Notes under the pieces: generated by a model
Databases searched by the model: none
What the model was told of the DNA's origin: nothing
Seen by the model: only the letters and a program-made list of their open reading frames with translations
Assembly: GCA_910575835.1 (NCBI GenBank)
Contig: CAJTGB010000006.1
Coordinates: 62,001 to 126,000 of the forward strand
Source of the DNA: Lachnospiraceae bacterium
Lineage (GTDB): Bacteria > Bacillota > Clostridia > Lachnospirales > Lachnospiraceae
DNA: 64,000 bases
Direction: 5' to 3'
Made by a program: the position numbers and the translations under genes
Shown here: positions 1-8,516 of the stretch, piece after piece
Numbering within the stretch: the stretch's first letter is position 1
Layout of the letters: the number at the start of each line of letters is the position of its first letter

Positions 1-2
1 AT

Positions 3-1694
3 GAGATTACAAAATATCCCGAGCTGCTTCGTCAATATGCCCAGATGTGCATAGATGAGCATTCGGGCAAATTGAAAGAATATCTGGACAGCGCAAATGC
101 AGCCGAAGATGCGGCAAAGACAGCATGCGACAGATTAGCGGCTGTAAGGAAAGAATTGAAAAAGGCAAAAGAGGCATTTGATGGATGGGAAAAAGCGAAC
201 GGCGAATTGAAAGGCGCAGGAAATGATACCGGGAGTATGGATGCAGATGTGAAGTTGTACAGAGACTTTTTCTATTCCTCGAATGGAAATGGAAAAGCGG
301 ATTTTGAGGAATTGGATAGCTTGATATCTGATACGGAGCAGAACCAGGAATATTTTCACAAATTAAAAGATGTACTGAAAGGTGAAAAATTCTGGGAACA
401 GTCTATCGCAGCGGTACCTGCATCTGACCAGTATGAAGAGTATAAAAAAGCAGCGGATTCGTGTATGAAAGGAACGAAGGCAGAATACGTCAATGATATC
501 AAACGGATAAGAGCTAGAGAGTATTTCCCTGACCATTACAAACATAAGGATATATCCGAAGCGGGAGCTTCGAAGTCAATCAGCGGTCATCCGTTTTATA
601 AAAGGCTTCAGGAATATTGCAGAGAATCGAATAAAGAGGACTCTCAACAGGAACAGAATGAAGCGAATGGCAGGCTGGAAGAGAGTAAAAAGGCCGGAGA
701 AGAGGCGAACAAAGCGGATGATTATCCTGACTTTAAATGGTCGTCCATAGGAGAACTCCCGTCTTCGAAGGTTGGGAAAGATGCGTCAAAAGCAGAAGAC
801 CAGTTGACGGATCTGAATGCTTCCGGGGATGTGAATAATTCATCAGCCAGAAAAGAGACGACAAAGAAATTTCAAGAATCGATGGATGCTGCCGTATCTT
901 TCCTGGATAAAGTAGATGAGATTGTTTCAAAGGGGTTAGAAAACCTATATATTTCTGAATATGCTATGCAAATGTTTTCTTATTATACAGTGAACAAGAA
1001 GGACGGGCAAGACAGGCCGGAAGGAGAGATTATCGGTATCAGCGGCTATAAACTGTCGGAGCATGCCGCATATCAGGCAGAATGTGAATATATCCTGTGG
1101 GGGAAGGATGAATCGAAGATAAATGTATTGAATACGGTTATGATGATCTTTGGAATACGGTTATTGTTTAATTCATTTTTCGCTTTTACTGATCATGAGA
1201 TCGACGGGATAGCATTCGCAATGGCAACAACGATTGCAGGGGGATGGGCGCCTTATCTGGTGCCTATAATAAAGGTTGTGATCAAGCTTGGTTTTGCCGG
1301 TGTTGAGACGGCAAGCGATATCACAAAGATCAAGCAGGGATATGGCGTGGTACTTATCAAAAAGACCGATTCGTGGGCTACTGCACCTTATATGGGAGAT
1401 AATACAAAGAAAAAGTATTTAACATTGGATTACTCTGAGTATATGAGAATTTTTTTGAATCTGTCTATGCTGACGGGGAACGGAACAGGTATATTGGGGA
1501 GAATCGCAGATTGTATTCAGGCGAATCAACCGAATATGAACCTGTTGGAGGGATATACGATGCTGTCCGTACAGGCGGAGGTCAGCTCAAGGACAACTTT
1601 TATGCGTAAGATATCAGATTGGAGCGGAAGTAAAGCGTGGGGATTCCCGGATGATACATATACGATATCTTATCAGAGTATCCTGGGATATTAA
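3..1694 (+). CDS. DUF5702-like protein of a Tad pilus locus (5' end outside window)
   Basis: The frame is open to the left edge, so the true start lies upstream and at least 563 codons are seen. The protein is charged and coiled-coil-like over its first half (many Glu/Lys/Ala, residues 1-300), then has hydrophobic stretches around positions 1130-1330 of the window and a conserved-looking segment DYSEYMRIFLNLSML near 1432. That C-terminal pattern fits DUF5702 proteins next to TadE/TadF genes in Clostridia; the family name is from memory, not a search. The next gene, a TadE-like pseudopilin, starts 39 bases downstream, which supports a role in pilus assembly or as a large pseudopilin-like component. 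Function is otherwise unknown. Confidence 0.6.
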   Translation, partial: EITKYPELLRQYAQMCIDEHSGKLKEYLDSANAAEDAAKTACDRLAAVRKELKKAKEAFDGWEKANGELKGAGNDTGSMDADVKLYRDFFYSSNGNGKADFEELDSLISDTEQNQEYFHKLKDVLKGEKFWEQSIAAVPASDQYEEYKKAADSCMKGTKAEYVNDIKRIRAREYFPDHYKHKDISEAGASKSISGHPFYKRLQEYCRESNKEDSQQEQNEANGRLEESKKAGEEANKADDYPDFKWSSIGELPSSKVGKDASKAEDQLTDLNASGDVNNSSARKETTKKFQESMDAAVSFLDKVDEIVSKGLENLYISEYAMQMFSYYTVNKKDGQDRPEGEIIGISGYKLSEHAAYQAECEYILWGKDESKINVLNTVMMIFGIRLLFNSFFAFTDHEIDGIAFAMATTIAGGWAPYLVPIIKVVIKLGFAGVETASDITKIKQGYGVVLIKKTDSWATAPYMGDNTKKKYLTLDYSEYMRIFLNLSMLTGNGTGILGRIADCIQANQPNMNLLEGYTMLSVQAEVSSRTTFMRKISDWSGSKAWGFPDDTYTISYQSILGY

Positions 1695-1733
1695 TGATTC
1701 CTGCGAAAACAGAGGATAAAATGAGGAAAAGAG

Positions 1734-2360
1734 ATGGAGACAAAAGATTATAATGAAGGTTCGCTGACGGTGGAAGCGCTTCTGTTCCTGATACCATTTA
1801 TTATGGCGTTTTGTACATTGATCAATGCGGCGAGGTATGTTCAGGCAGAGATGCTGATCCATCACGCGGTTACTCAGACAGCAAAGCAGATTTCCACATA
1901 TAGTTATGTGCTGACGAAGACAAAGATCAGCAGCAGGATAGTGGAGACGAACAGAAAAAGTGAAGAATTAAAAGTAACGATCGATGATGCAACAAGTTCT
2001 GTCGAAGGCTTTATTAATGCGGTCAGTGATATGGACGGCCTGGCAGAAGGCGTATTCAGTATGTTAAAAAGCGGCGCAGAACAGAAAGCTATTACCGCAG
2101 TAGCCGGTGAAATAACAAAAAACAATATTAAGAGTGAACTTATGCTTGTATCGGATGATCCAGATGAATATCTGGAAACTATCGGAATCAAAGATGGATT
2201 GTCAGGACTTCATTTTGATATGACAAGATGCCTTGATAATACAGAAGGGAAAGGGACTGTCAAGATCGTAGTTACTTATACGATGGAAAATATCCTGTTC
2301 CCGGATTTCGATTTTGGACAATATGAGTTCCGCCAGTGCGCATATACTTTAATTTGGTAG
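1734..2360 (+). CDS. TadE-like pseudopilin
   Basis: A 208-residue protein with a short polar N-terminus, then GSLTVEALLFLIPFIMAF. This is the type IV prepilin pattern: a Gly before the cleavage point, Glu five residues later and a hydrophobic helix to about residue 30. The rest is soluble and probably extracytoplasmic. TadE/TadF pseudopilins are processed by a prepilin peptidase and sit at the base of Flp/Tad pili; the next gene encodes such a peptidase. The ATG at 1734 has GAGGAAAAGAG before it. It lies in the same operon as the DUF5702-like protein. Assignment rests on the motif and neighbours. Confidence 0.75.
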   Translation: METKDYNEGSLTVEALLFLIPFIMAFCTLINAARYVQAEMLIHHAVTQTAKQISTYSYVLTKTKISSRIVETNRKSEELKVTIDDATSSVEGFINAVSDMDGLAEGVFSMLKSGAEQKAITAVAGEITKNNIKSELMLVSDDPDEYLETIGIKDGLSGLHFDMTRCLDNTEGKGTVKIVVTYTMENILFPDFDFGQYEFRQCAYTLIW

Positions 2361-2387
2361 GAGAGCAATATACTGACAGGAGGGCAG

Positions 2388-2966
2388 ATGGAGAAGAATA
2401 TATCTTGGTTTAAGGAACAATGGACAGATAAGAAGTTCAGAATTTGTATGGTTGTTGTTTTGGCATCAGGCATAGGTCTGACCGCAATATTTTCTGTCTT
2501 TTCTTATAATATTCTAAAGATACTCCGCTATCTGATCTTATATGCGGCGCTCTTTCTGACAGCCTGGATCGATCAGGGAAATAAGCGTATTCCCAACAAA
2601 ATACTGAAGGTGTTGCTGGGAATAAGAGGAATCCTGATTATTCTGGAATGGCTGGTGTTCCCGAAACTTGGACTGGCAGTATTGATTTCTGCCTTGTCAG
2701 GGATGCTGCTTGGCGGCGGTATGTTTTTGCTTGCACATTTCCTGACCAAGGGCGGCGTGGGGCTGGGAGACGTCAAGCTCCTTGCGGTGATCGGAGCATA
2801 TATGGGCAGCGGAAGTATCATGGCTGCTGCATTTTTGTCGGTTGCGGCCAGTGCATTTTACAGTATTGTGATGCTGCTGCTTAAGAAGATAAAACTGAAG
2901 GAGGAGATACCTTTTGCCCCGTTTATATTCATAGGAACGGTACTTACGATGGCACTTGGTGTGTGA
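2388..2966 (+). CDS. A24-type prepilin peptidase (TadV/CpaA-like)
   Basis: A 192-residue polytopic membrane protein with the two catalytic aspartates of the A24 aspartic peptidase family: Asp62 in AWIDQGNKRIPN and Asp128 in GLGDVKL (the GxGD motif). It lacks the N-methyltransferase domain of PilD, as is normal for short TadV/CpaA enzymes. It would cleave leader peptides of the Flp pilin and TadE/F pseudopilins at the cytoplasmic face. An AGGAGGG ribosome site precedes ATG 2388. Its stop at 2964-2966 lies directly before the next gene, so they are cotranscribed. Confidence 0.88.
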   Translation: MEKNISWFKEQWTDKKFRICMVVVLASGIGLTAIFSVFSYNILKILRYLILYAALFLTAWIDQGNKRIPNKILKVLLGIRGILIILEWLVFPKLGLAVLISALSGMLLGGGMFLLAHFLTKGGVGLGDVKLLAVIGAYMGSGSIMAAAFLSVAASAFYSIVMLLLKKIKLKEEIPFAPFIFIGTVLTMALGV

Positions 2967-2967
2967 G

Positions 2968-4281
2968 ATGCAGATGAAAAAATATATTATATTGATGTTT
3001 GCAGTTTTATTGGGGCTGTCATGGTATACAGCGGTATCGGATATGGTAAATCGACCAAAGCGTGCAAGAGAGCACATGCAAAAAGCCGCTGAATTAGAAG
3101 AAAAAGAGATCTATGTGGACGCGGTAACGGAATATGAGCAGGTATTAGAATATACTCCGGACAACGTGTCTGCTCATATAAAAATGGCCAAGGCATATCT
3201 GAACAGCGGAAACACGAGTAAGTTTACTTCTGTTTGCGAAAATACAGCAGAAAACTATCAGGATCATGCAGAAGCGTTGGACATGCTTATGGAATATTAT
3301 CTGGACAATGATTATGAGGATAGAGCTGTAAAATATCTGGAGGATTTTACAGAGAATTATCCAGATAACGAGAATGCCCGGGAATGGTTTGCCAAGCTGA
3401 AGGGAAGTTACACGGAGTTATACTGCAGGTATGACGAGATGAGCGAGATCGTGAATGATTCCATGGTGGTGAAAAGAGACGGTCTTTATGGGATCACAGA
3501 TGAAAAAGGGCAGGAGATCATAGAAATCAAATACGAAGAAATATATCCTTTTTCGGAGGATGGTTTTGCGCTGGCACGGAAAGAAAACGGCACATATATG
3601 TATATAGACCGGGACGGACAGACACGGAAAGTACCGGATGAGAAATACAGTGACCTTGGTATGATCAGTTCAGAACGGGCGGCGGCATGCAAAGATGGGA
3701 AATACGGATATCTTGATGAAAATATGGAACCAGCCGGAGAATTTACCTGGAACGAATTGACCGGAATCAAAGGCAGCACAGGAGCGGGAAAGAAAGATAA
3801 GAAATGGGTCCTGGTGGATAAAAAGGGAGAAGCAAAAGGCGAGCGGGAGTATGACGATGTGATCATGGATGACGGTGGTTTTTGCTCGAATCAGAAGTGC
3901 ATCTTTGTAAAGGATAAGAAAGGATACCGTCTGATCGATTCCAAGGGAAAAATGATTGGAAAACAAGTATTTGACGATGCAAAAGCATTTACGGAAGACG
4001 GTTATGCGGCCGTATGCCGTGACGGTAAATGGGGATTTGTAGATGACGAGGGAGAACTTGTCATTGATTATACATATGAGGACGCCGAGTCATTTCGAAA
4101 TGGATTAGCGGCGGTGTATGCAGACGGTTTGTGGGGATATATCGATACAGATGGTAAATTGATCATAACACCCCGATTTATTGAAACAACACATTTTTCG
4201 GAAGCGGGTACGGCGGCGGTCAAGATAGAAGAAGACGGAGAAGAAGAGTGGAAACTGATTCAGTTGAATACTTTTTCATAG
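2968..4281 (+). CDS. membrane-anchored TPR / WG-repeat protein
   Basis: An N-terminal hydrophobic segment (about residues 4-22) acts as a membrane anchor or signal. It is followed by a TPR-like helical region (EAVTEYEQVLEYTPDN-type repeats, about 30-150) and then four or more WG beta repeats (for example YGYLDEN, WGFVDDEGEL, WGYIDTDGKLIITPRF) to the C-terminus. WG repeats are binding modules of unclear ligand. I place the start at ATG 2968, one base after the peptidase stop; an upstream TTG at 2956 would give overlap. It precedes the FHA/PP2C pair in the Tad operon, so a scaffold or signalling role is likely but unproven. Confidence 0.7.
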   Translation: MQMKKYIILMFAVLLGLSWYTAVSDMVNRPKRAREHMQKAAELEEKEIYVDAVTEYEQVLEYTPDNVSAHIKMAKAYLNSGNTSKFTSVCENTAENYQDHAEALDMLMEYYLDNDYEDRAVKYLEDFTENYPDNENAREWFAKLKGSYTELYCRYDEMSEIVNDSMVVKRDGLYGITDEKGQEIIEIKYEEIYPFSEDGFALARKENGTYMYIDRDGQTRKVPDEKYSDLGMISSERAAACKDGKYGYLDENMEPAGEFTWNELTGIKGSTGAGKKDKKWVLVDKKGEAKGEREYDDVIMDDGGFCSNQKCIFVKDKKGYRLIDSKGKMIGKQVFDDAKAFTEDGYAAVCRDGKWGFVDDEGELVIDYTYEDAESFRNGLAAVYADGLWGYIDTDGKLIITPRFIETTHFSEAGTAAVKIEEDGEEEWKLIQLNTFS

Positions 4282-4343
4282 ATCCTTCGCAGAATGTTTG
4301 TGGAAACTGTTTACGATACAAAAAACGGGAGGAATTTGCGGAA

Positions 4344-5972
4344 ATGGTTGGATTTGCATATGAGGAGCAGGAAGGCAGGAAATATCTGGTATATGAAAAG
4401 GAGGCGGAGGATGAACTTGATACGCTGACTCTGGAGATGATGTCGAATAACAGGATCGACGGTGTTGTTCCGTCTAATCATATCAGGATCGATGACAGGT
4501 TTTATATGAAGTACGATATTACGAACCTTAAAAGTCTTCGTGAATTTCTTAAAGGTGTAGTGAACAGAGAGAAGATTATGGCCGTTATGGAATCGATCGT
4601 GGATGCAGCTATGGCGGCTGAGGATTATATGTTAAGCCTGTCGTCTTATGTGCTGGATGCAGATTATATGTACATTGATCCGTCTGTACGGAAAGTTTCT
4701 ATGATCGTGCTTCCTGTTAAGCGTGAAGAGATGAGCATAGATGTGTTTTTGAAAAAACTGCTGATGAGTATTCAATATGACCAGACGGAGGACTGCAGCT
4801 ATGTTGTAGCGTTGATTAATTTATTTGGCGGCTTTGAATCCCTTTCTCTGTTGTCATTTAAAACGCAGATAGAACAGTTTAAGGTACCAGGGAAACAAAC
4901 GCCGGGATTGGGATCGGGAACGGCAGAAGCAAAGACGGAAGAAAGCAATCATTCCTCAATGCCAGAAAGGGAGCCGCAATTACGTTGTCCGCCGCAGCCG
5001 CAGTCATATCAGGCACCGCTGCAATCACAGCTAAATCAGGCATCGCTGCAATTGCAGCCATATCAGGCACCGCCGCAGTCACAGCCAAGCCAGATACCAT
5101 CGCAGTCGCGGTCATACCTGCCGCAATCGCAGCCGCTTAGATCGGATGGGGCGGCGGGAGGCAGTCCAATTATGATCTCCGACGAGGATAGAAAGAAGAT
5201 CGTTCATGACCTGAAAAGAGAGCATGATATTGATATTCTGTTTTCGGGCGAGGGTGAGGCTCCTAAGAAGGAGAAAAAGGGATTCTTTTTTAAGAAAGAT
5301 AAATCAGAAAAGAGTGAAAAACCGGAAAAAGAAAAAAAGGCGGAGAAAAAAAGTTTTTGGGAGAAGTTAGGTAAAAAGAAGTCGTCAGAGAAGGTGTCTG
5401 ATATGGATGCTGGCCTTGGAGGATTTGCGATACCTGGAATGGATCTGCCGGGGCAGGTTAAGACATGCGGAGATGAATGTGATAAAGGGAATTATTCTTC
5501 AAATGTGGCATATCGGGAACAGGAGATTGCGATTCCGGCTCAAAGGATTGCGTTAGAGAAACGAGCTGTTGAGAGACAGGATTTTGGGAAAACAGAATTT
5601 ATCAGAGCGGAAGAGGATGATGATGAAACATTCATAATAGGAGCGGAACAGAGCGCTGCAGGGTCGGAATACATTCTGTACCGCCGCAGTACGCAGGAAA
5701 GCTTTCGAATCTGTGAAGAGATTATGAGAATAGGAAGAAGTCCGGCTGTTACGGAGATCTGTATATCGGGAAATAAAGGAATCGGAAGGGTTCATGCGAT
5801 TCTCTATTCTCGGGGCGGTCAATTATTTATCGAAGATAATAATTCTAAAAATAAAACATATGTGGATGGAGTACAATTAGAACCAGGGCAGTCACCGAGA
5901 AGGATCGAGAATGGTTCAAGAATCCGTCTGGGGGATGAAGAATTGGAGATCCATATACAAGCAGGGCAATGA
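4344..5972 (+). CDS. DUF6382-FHA domain protein
   Basis: About 542 residues from ATG 4344, chosen because CGGGAGGAA lies 11 bases upstream; a GTG at 4248 would overlap the previous gene by 34 bases. Order: an N-terminal alpha/beta domain resembling DUF6382 (1-160), a Pro/Gln/Ser-rich linker (about 212-266), a Lys/Glu-rich stretch (about 305-340), and a C-terminal FHA domain (about 450-535) with the IGRS..., RVHA and NNSKNKTYVDG elements that read phosphothreonine. A PP2C phosphatase follows 38 bases later, so the pair probably forms a Ser/Thr phospho-signalling unit tied to the pilus. No kinase is seen inside the window. Confidence 0.8.
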   Translation: MVGFAYEEQEGRKYLVYEKEAEDELDTLTLEMMSNNRIDGVVPSNHIRIDDRFYMKYDITNLKSLREFLKGVVNREKIMAVMESIVDAAMAAEDYMLSLSSYVLDADYMYIDPSVRKVSMIVLPVKREEMSIDVFLKKLLMSIQYDQTEDCSYVVALINLFGGFESLSLLSFKTQIEQFKVPGKQTPGLGSGTAEAKTEESNHSSMPEREPQLRCPPQPQSYQAPLQSQLNQASLQLQPYQAPPQSQPSQIPSQSRSYLPQSQPLRSDGAAGGSPIMISDEDRKKIVHDLKREHDIDILFSGEGEAPKKEKKGFFFKKDKSEKSEKPEKEKKAEKKSFWEKLGKKKSSEKVSDMDAGLGGFAIPGMDLPGQVKTCGDECDKGNYSSNVAYREQEIAIPAQRIALEKRAVERQDFGKTEFIRAEEDDDETFIIGAEQSAAGSEYILYRRSTQESFRICEEIMRIGRSPAVTEICISGNKGIGRVHAILYSRGGQLFIEDNNSKNKTYVDGVQLEPGQSPRRIENGSRIRLGDEELEIHIQAGQ

Positions 5973-6010
5973 TCTGTCATGAAAAGTAGCTGTCGGGAAG
6001 GAAGAAAATA

Positions 6011-6760
6011 ATGGAATATTTGTTGGCGTGCTGTACGGATAAAGGGAAGAGAAAGGCGGTTAATCAGGATTCACTGTTAGTCAGACGGATGGAATACCGG
6101 GGAGAGGAGATTGTCCTTGCGGTTATCTGTGATGGCATGGGCGGTTTAAAACGCGGCGAGGTGGCAAGCGCCAAGGTAATACATTTATTTGGCGGCTGGT
6201 TTGACAAGGATTTCCCGAAGTTAGCGGAAATGGAAGAATTTGAAGACGAGTTGTATGATTCATGGGAAGAGCTTTTACAGAATGTACATCAGGAAATAAC
6301 AGAATATGGGGAGCTTCACCGGATTCGGATAGGTACGACGGTTACGGCAATGCTTTTATGGCAGAAAGATTACTATATTGCACATGTGGGAGACTGCCGG
6401 ATCTATGAGATCAAAGAAGGAGTATCACAGTTAACAAAAGATCAGATCCAGACGAAGCTTACTGCTGAAACAGGTGAACATGTCCTGCTTCAGGGAATTG
6501 GAGCGTCTAAGAATGTCAGACCGGCATATTACAGCGGGACAGTGAAAGAAGATGCGGTTTATCTGCTGTGTACGGATGGTTTTCGTCATAAGGTCAATGA
6601 ACAGGAGTTGCATCGGGCATTTGATCCAGAGAAGCTGACGGATGAAGAGATTATGGCGGAACAAGGGAGAGAGGTTACCAGGCTGGTTATAGACAGAGGG
6701 GAGAAAGATAATATATCTGTGATTCTGGTCCGCACGGTTTTCGGTACATCATTTCATTAA
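6011..6760 (+). CDS. PP2C-family serine/threonine phosphatase
   Basis: A 249-residue protein with the ordered PP2C motifs: NQDS near residue 20, CDGMGG near 41 (metal ligands), GTTVTAML, HVGDCRIYE, LLCTDGF and DNISVILV at the end. It would remove phosphate from Ser/Thr in a Mn/Mg-dependent reaction in the cytoplasm. The gene follows the FHA protein, which suggests they act on the same phosphoproteins. GGAAGGAAG precedes ATG 6011. A terminator follows at 6835-6873, making this the last gene of the Tad operon. Confidence 0.9.
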   Translation: MEYLLACCTDKGKRKAVNQDSLLVRRMEYRGEEIVLAVICDGMGGLKRGEVASAKVIHLFGGWFDKDFPKLAEMEEFEDELYDSWEELLQNVHQEITEYGELHRIRIGTTVTAMLLWQKDYYIAHVGDCRIYEIKEGVSQLTKDQIQTKLTAETGEHVLLQGIGASKNVRPAYYSGTVKEDAVYLLCTDGFRHKVNEQELHRAFDPEKLTDEEIMAEQGREVTRLVIDRGEKDNISVILVRTVFGTSFH

Positions 6761-6834
6761 TCTTGAAATAATAGTGCTTGATATTCGTGTCAGTTGTGCC
6801 TCTCCGAACCAACGTTGTAGTGGGTATACGAATA

Positions 6835-6873
6835 AGGAGGCTATCTATTAACCGACAGCCTCCTCCTCTTTTT
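6835..6873 (+). terminator. Rho-independent terminator after the PP2C gene
   Basis: AGGAGGCT (6835-6842) pairs with AGCCTCCT (6857-6864) and is followed by CCTCTTTTT. It lies between convergent genes and could also act weakly on the minus strand, where the U tract is poor. Confidence 0.75.
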
Positions 6874-6883
6874 GAGGGATATT

Positions 6884-7837
6884 TTACCGGTTTACTACAT
6901 AGGCGCATTCCTGCCCGGACAGAACGTCTGTCAGGTTAGAGATGGCAAGCGCTGCCATGTGGTCGGTAGCTTCTTTCGTATGAGCCCCGGTATGAGGGGT
7001 TGCAATGACATTCGGCAGTGTTAAGAGCGGGGAGCCCTTAGGAGGCTCCTGCTCAAAGGCATCTAAACCAAGTCCGCCAAGCCGGCCGGACTGCAGAGCT
7101 TCGTACACGGCGGCTTCGTCAATGATCCCTCCCCGCGAGGCGTTGATGATGATGGCGCTCTTAGGCATCTTGTCAATTGTCTCCCGGTTGATCAGATGGT
7201 GCGTCTCATCGGTCAAGGGGAGATGCAGGCTTAAGACATCAGACCGGGAGAGAACTTCGTCGGCCGGAAGGCTTGTAATACCGTGATCCTGGCAGTAGTT
7301 CAGATCTATATACGGATCGTAGGCGATCACATCCATATCGAATCCCCGTGCGCATCTGGCTACAACTTTTCCGATTGCGCCAAGCCCCATGATTCCAAGA
7401 GTTTTTCCTTTCAGTTCCATTCCTGTGGAGCGGATCCATCCACCGTCTCTTGTGCTGCGGTCAAGGTGCGGAATCTTCCTTGCGGCAGAGAGGATCAATC
7501 CGAAAGCAAGTTCACCTACCGCTTCCGCATTGACTCCGGGAGTGTTTGTGACGATAATGCCCTTTTCCCTGGCTGCATTGATATCTACGCGGTCATATCC
7601 TGTACCGTAACGGGAGATGACTTTGAGATCGGGGCAGGAATCGATCACTTTCCTGGTGATGAAGTCCAACCCGGCGATGTAACCGTCGCAATCTTTTAAC
7701 AGAGGGATCAGCTCGTCTTCGGTGAGAGGCCGCCCTGTGGGATTGAATACCAGGTCGCAGGAGAAATCCTGCAAAGACTTAAGCGCCGCCGGATTTTTGT
7801 CCGGCTGCAGTGAGGTCGGCGTGACAAGTATTTTCAT
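6884..7837 (-). CDS. D-2-hydroxyacid dehydrogenase
   Basis: A 317-residue NAD-dependent dehydrogenase of the phosphoglycerate dehydrogenase superfamily. The dinucleotide motif GLGAIG is at 151-156. The catalytic triad is visible: Arg235 (NASRGG), Glu264 (FEQEPP) and His282 (PHTGAHT). It would interconvert a 2-keto acid and a D-2-hydroxy acid. The substrate is not readable, since length and motifs fit glyoxylate, hydroxypyruvate or phosphoglycerate types. It lies last in a minus-strand operon 23 bases after the KDPG aldolase gene, so a sugar-acid breakdown step is likely. AAAGGAGG precedes ATG 7837. Confidence 0.85.
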   Translation of the reverse strand: MKILVTPTSLQPDKNPAALKSLQDFSCDLVFNPTGRPLTEDELIPLLKDCDGYIAGLDFITRKVIDSCPDLKVISRYGTGYDRVDINAAREKGIIVTNTPGVNAEAVGELAFGLILSAARKIPHLDRSTRDGGWIRSTGMELKGKTLGIMGLGAIGKVVARCARGFDMDVIAYDPYIDLNYCQDHGITSLPADEVLSRSDVLSLHLPLTDETHHLINRETIDKMPKSAIIINASRGGIIDEAAVYEALQSGRLGGLGLDAFEQEPPKGSPLLTLPNVIATPHTGAHTKEATDHMAALAISNLTDVLSGQECAYVVNR

Positions 7838-7860
7838 GAATATTATCCTCCTTTATCCGG

Positions 7861-8496
7861 TTATGACTTGATCAGTGCGGCGGCATTGGCGGTAAGTTCC
7901 CGGATGTCATCGAATTTCTTCTGTGAGATCAGACTGCCGGAAGCCATAAAGCTTCCTCCGCACGCGATGATCTTAGGAAAGGCAAGGAAATCTTTAATGT
8001 TGGCTTCCGATATGCCGCCCGTAGGCATGAAACGAACGGAAGGAAACGGCGCGGATAAGGCTTTGATCGTATCCAGACCGCCGTACTGTTTAGCCGGGAA
8101 GAATTTGACGACCTCAAGCCCATACTCCATAGCGGCCATGATTTCGGTAGGAGTGCAGGCTCCGGGAAAAACAGGAATATGATTCTCGATCGAGAATTCC
8201 ACAACATCCCGGTTCATACCCGGAGACACGATGAAGGAAGCGCCTGCGTCTGCGGCGGCTTTTGCCTGTTCGAGGCTGAGAACGGTTCCGGCGCCTGTCA
8301 GCATATCGGGATATGCGGATCTGATCTTACGGATAGATTCTCTGGCGGCGTCTGTGCGGAAGGTGATCTCTGCAACGGGAAGTCCGCCTGCGATCAATGC
8401 TTCCGCCAACGGCAAAGCGTCGTCCGGGGAGTCTAATTTGATAACAGGAACTAATTTGTATGCTTCTAATTGAGGTAATAGTGCGGTCTGGTTCAT
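7861..8496 (-). CDS. eda: KDPG/KHG aldolase
   Basis: A 211-residue class I aldolase. Glu43 (AEITFRT) and the Schiff-base Lys131 (VVKFFPAKQ) match the catalytic pair, and the phosphate-binding GGIS and CGGS loops are present. It splits 2-keto-3-deoxy-6-phosphogluconate to pyruvate and glyceraldehyde-3-phosphate, or 4-hydroxy-2-oxoglutarate to pyruvate and glyoxylate. No KDG kinase or dehydratase gene is in the cluster. The neighbours (phosphotriesterase-family hydrolase upstream, hydroxyacid dehydrogenase downstream) support a sugar-acid pathway. GAAAGGAA precedes the ATG. Confidence 0.88.
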   Translation of the reverse strand: MNQTALLPQLEAYKLVPVIKLDSPDDALPLAEALIAGGLPVAEITFRTDAARESIRKIRSAYPDMLTGAGTVLSLEQAKAAADAGASFIVSPGMNRDVVEFSIENHIPVFPGACTPTEIMAAMEYGLEVVKFFPAKQYGGLDTIKALSAPFPSVRFMPTGGISEANIKDFLAFPKIIACGGSFMASGSLISQKKFDDIRELTANAAALIKS

Positions 8497-8516
8497 AGAT
8501 ATATTCCTTTCTTTTC

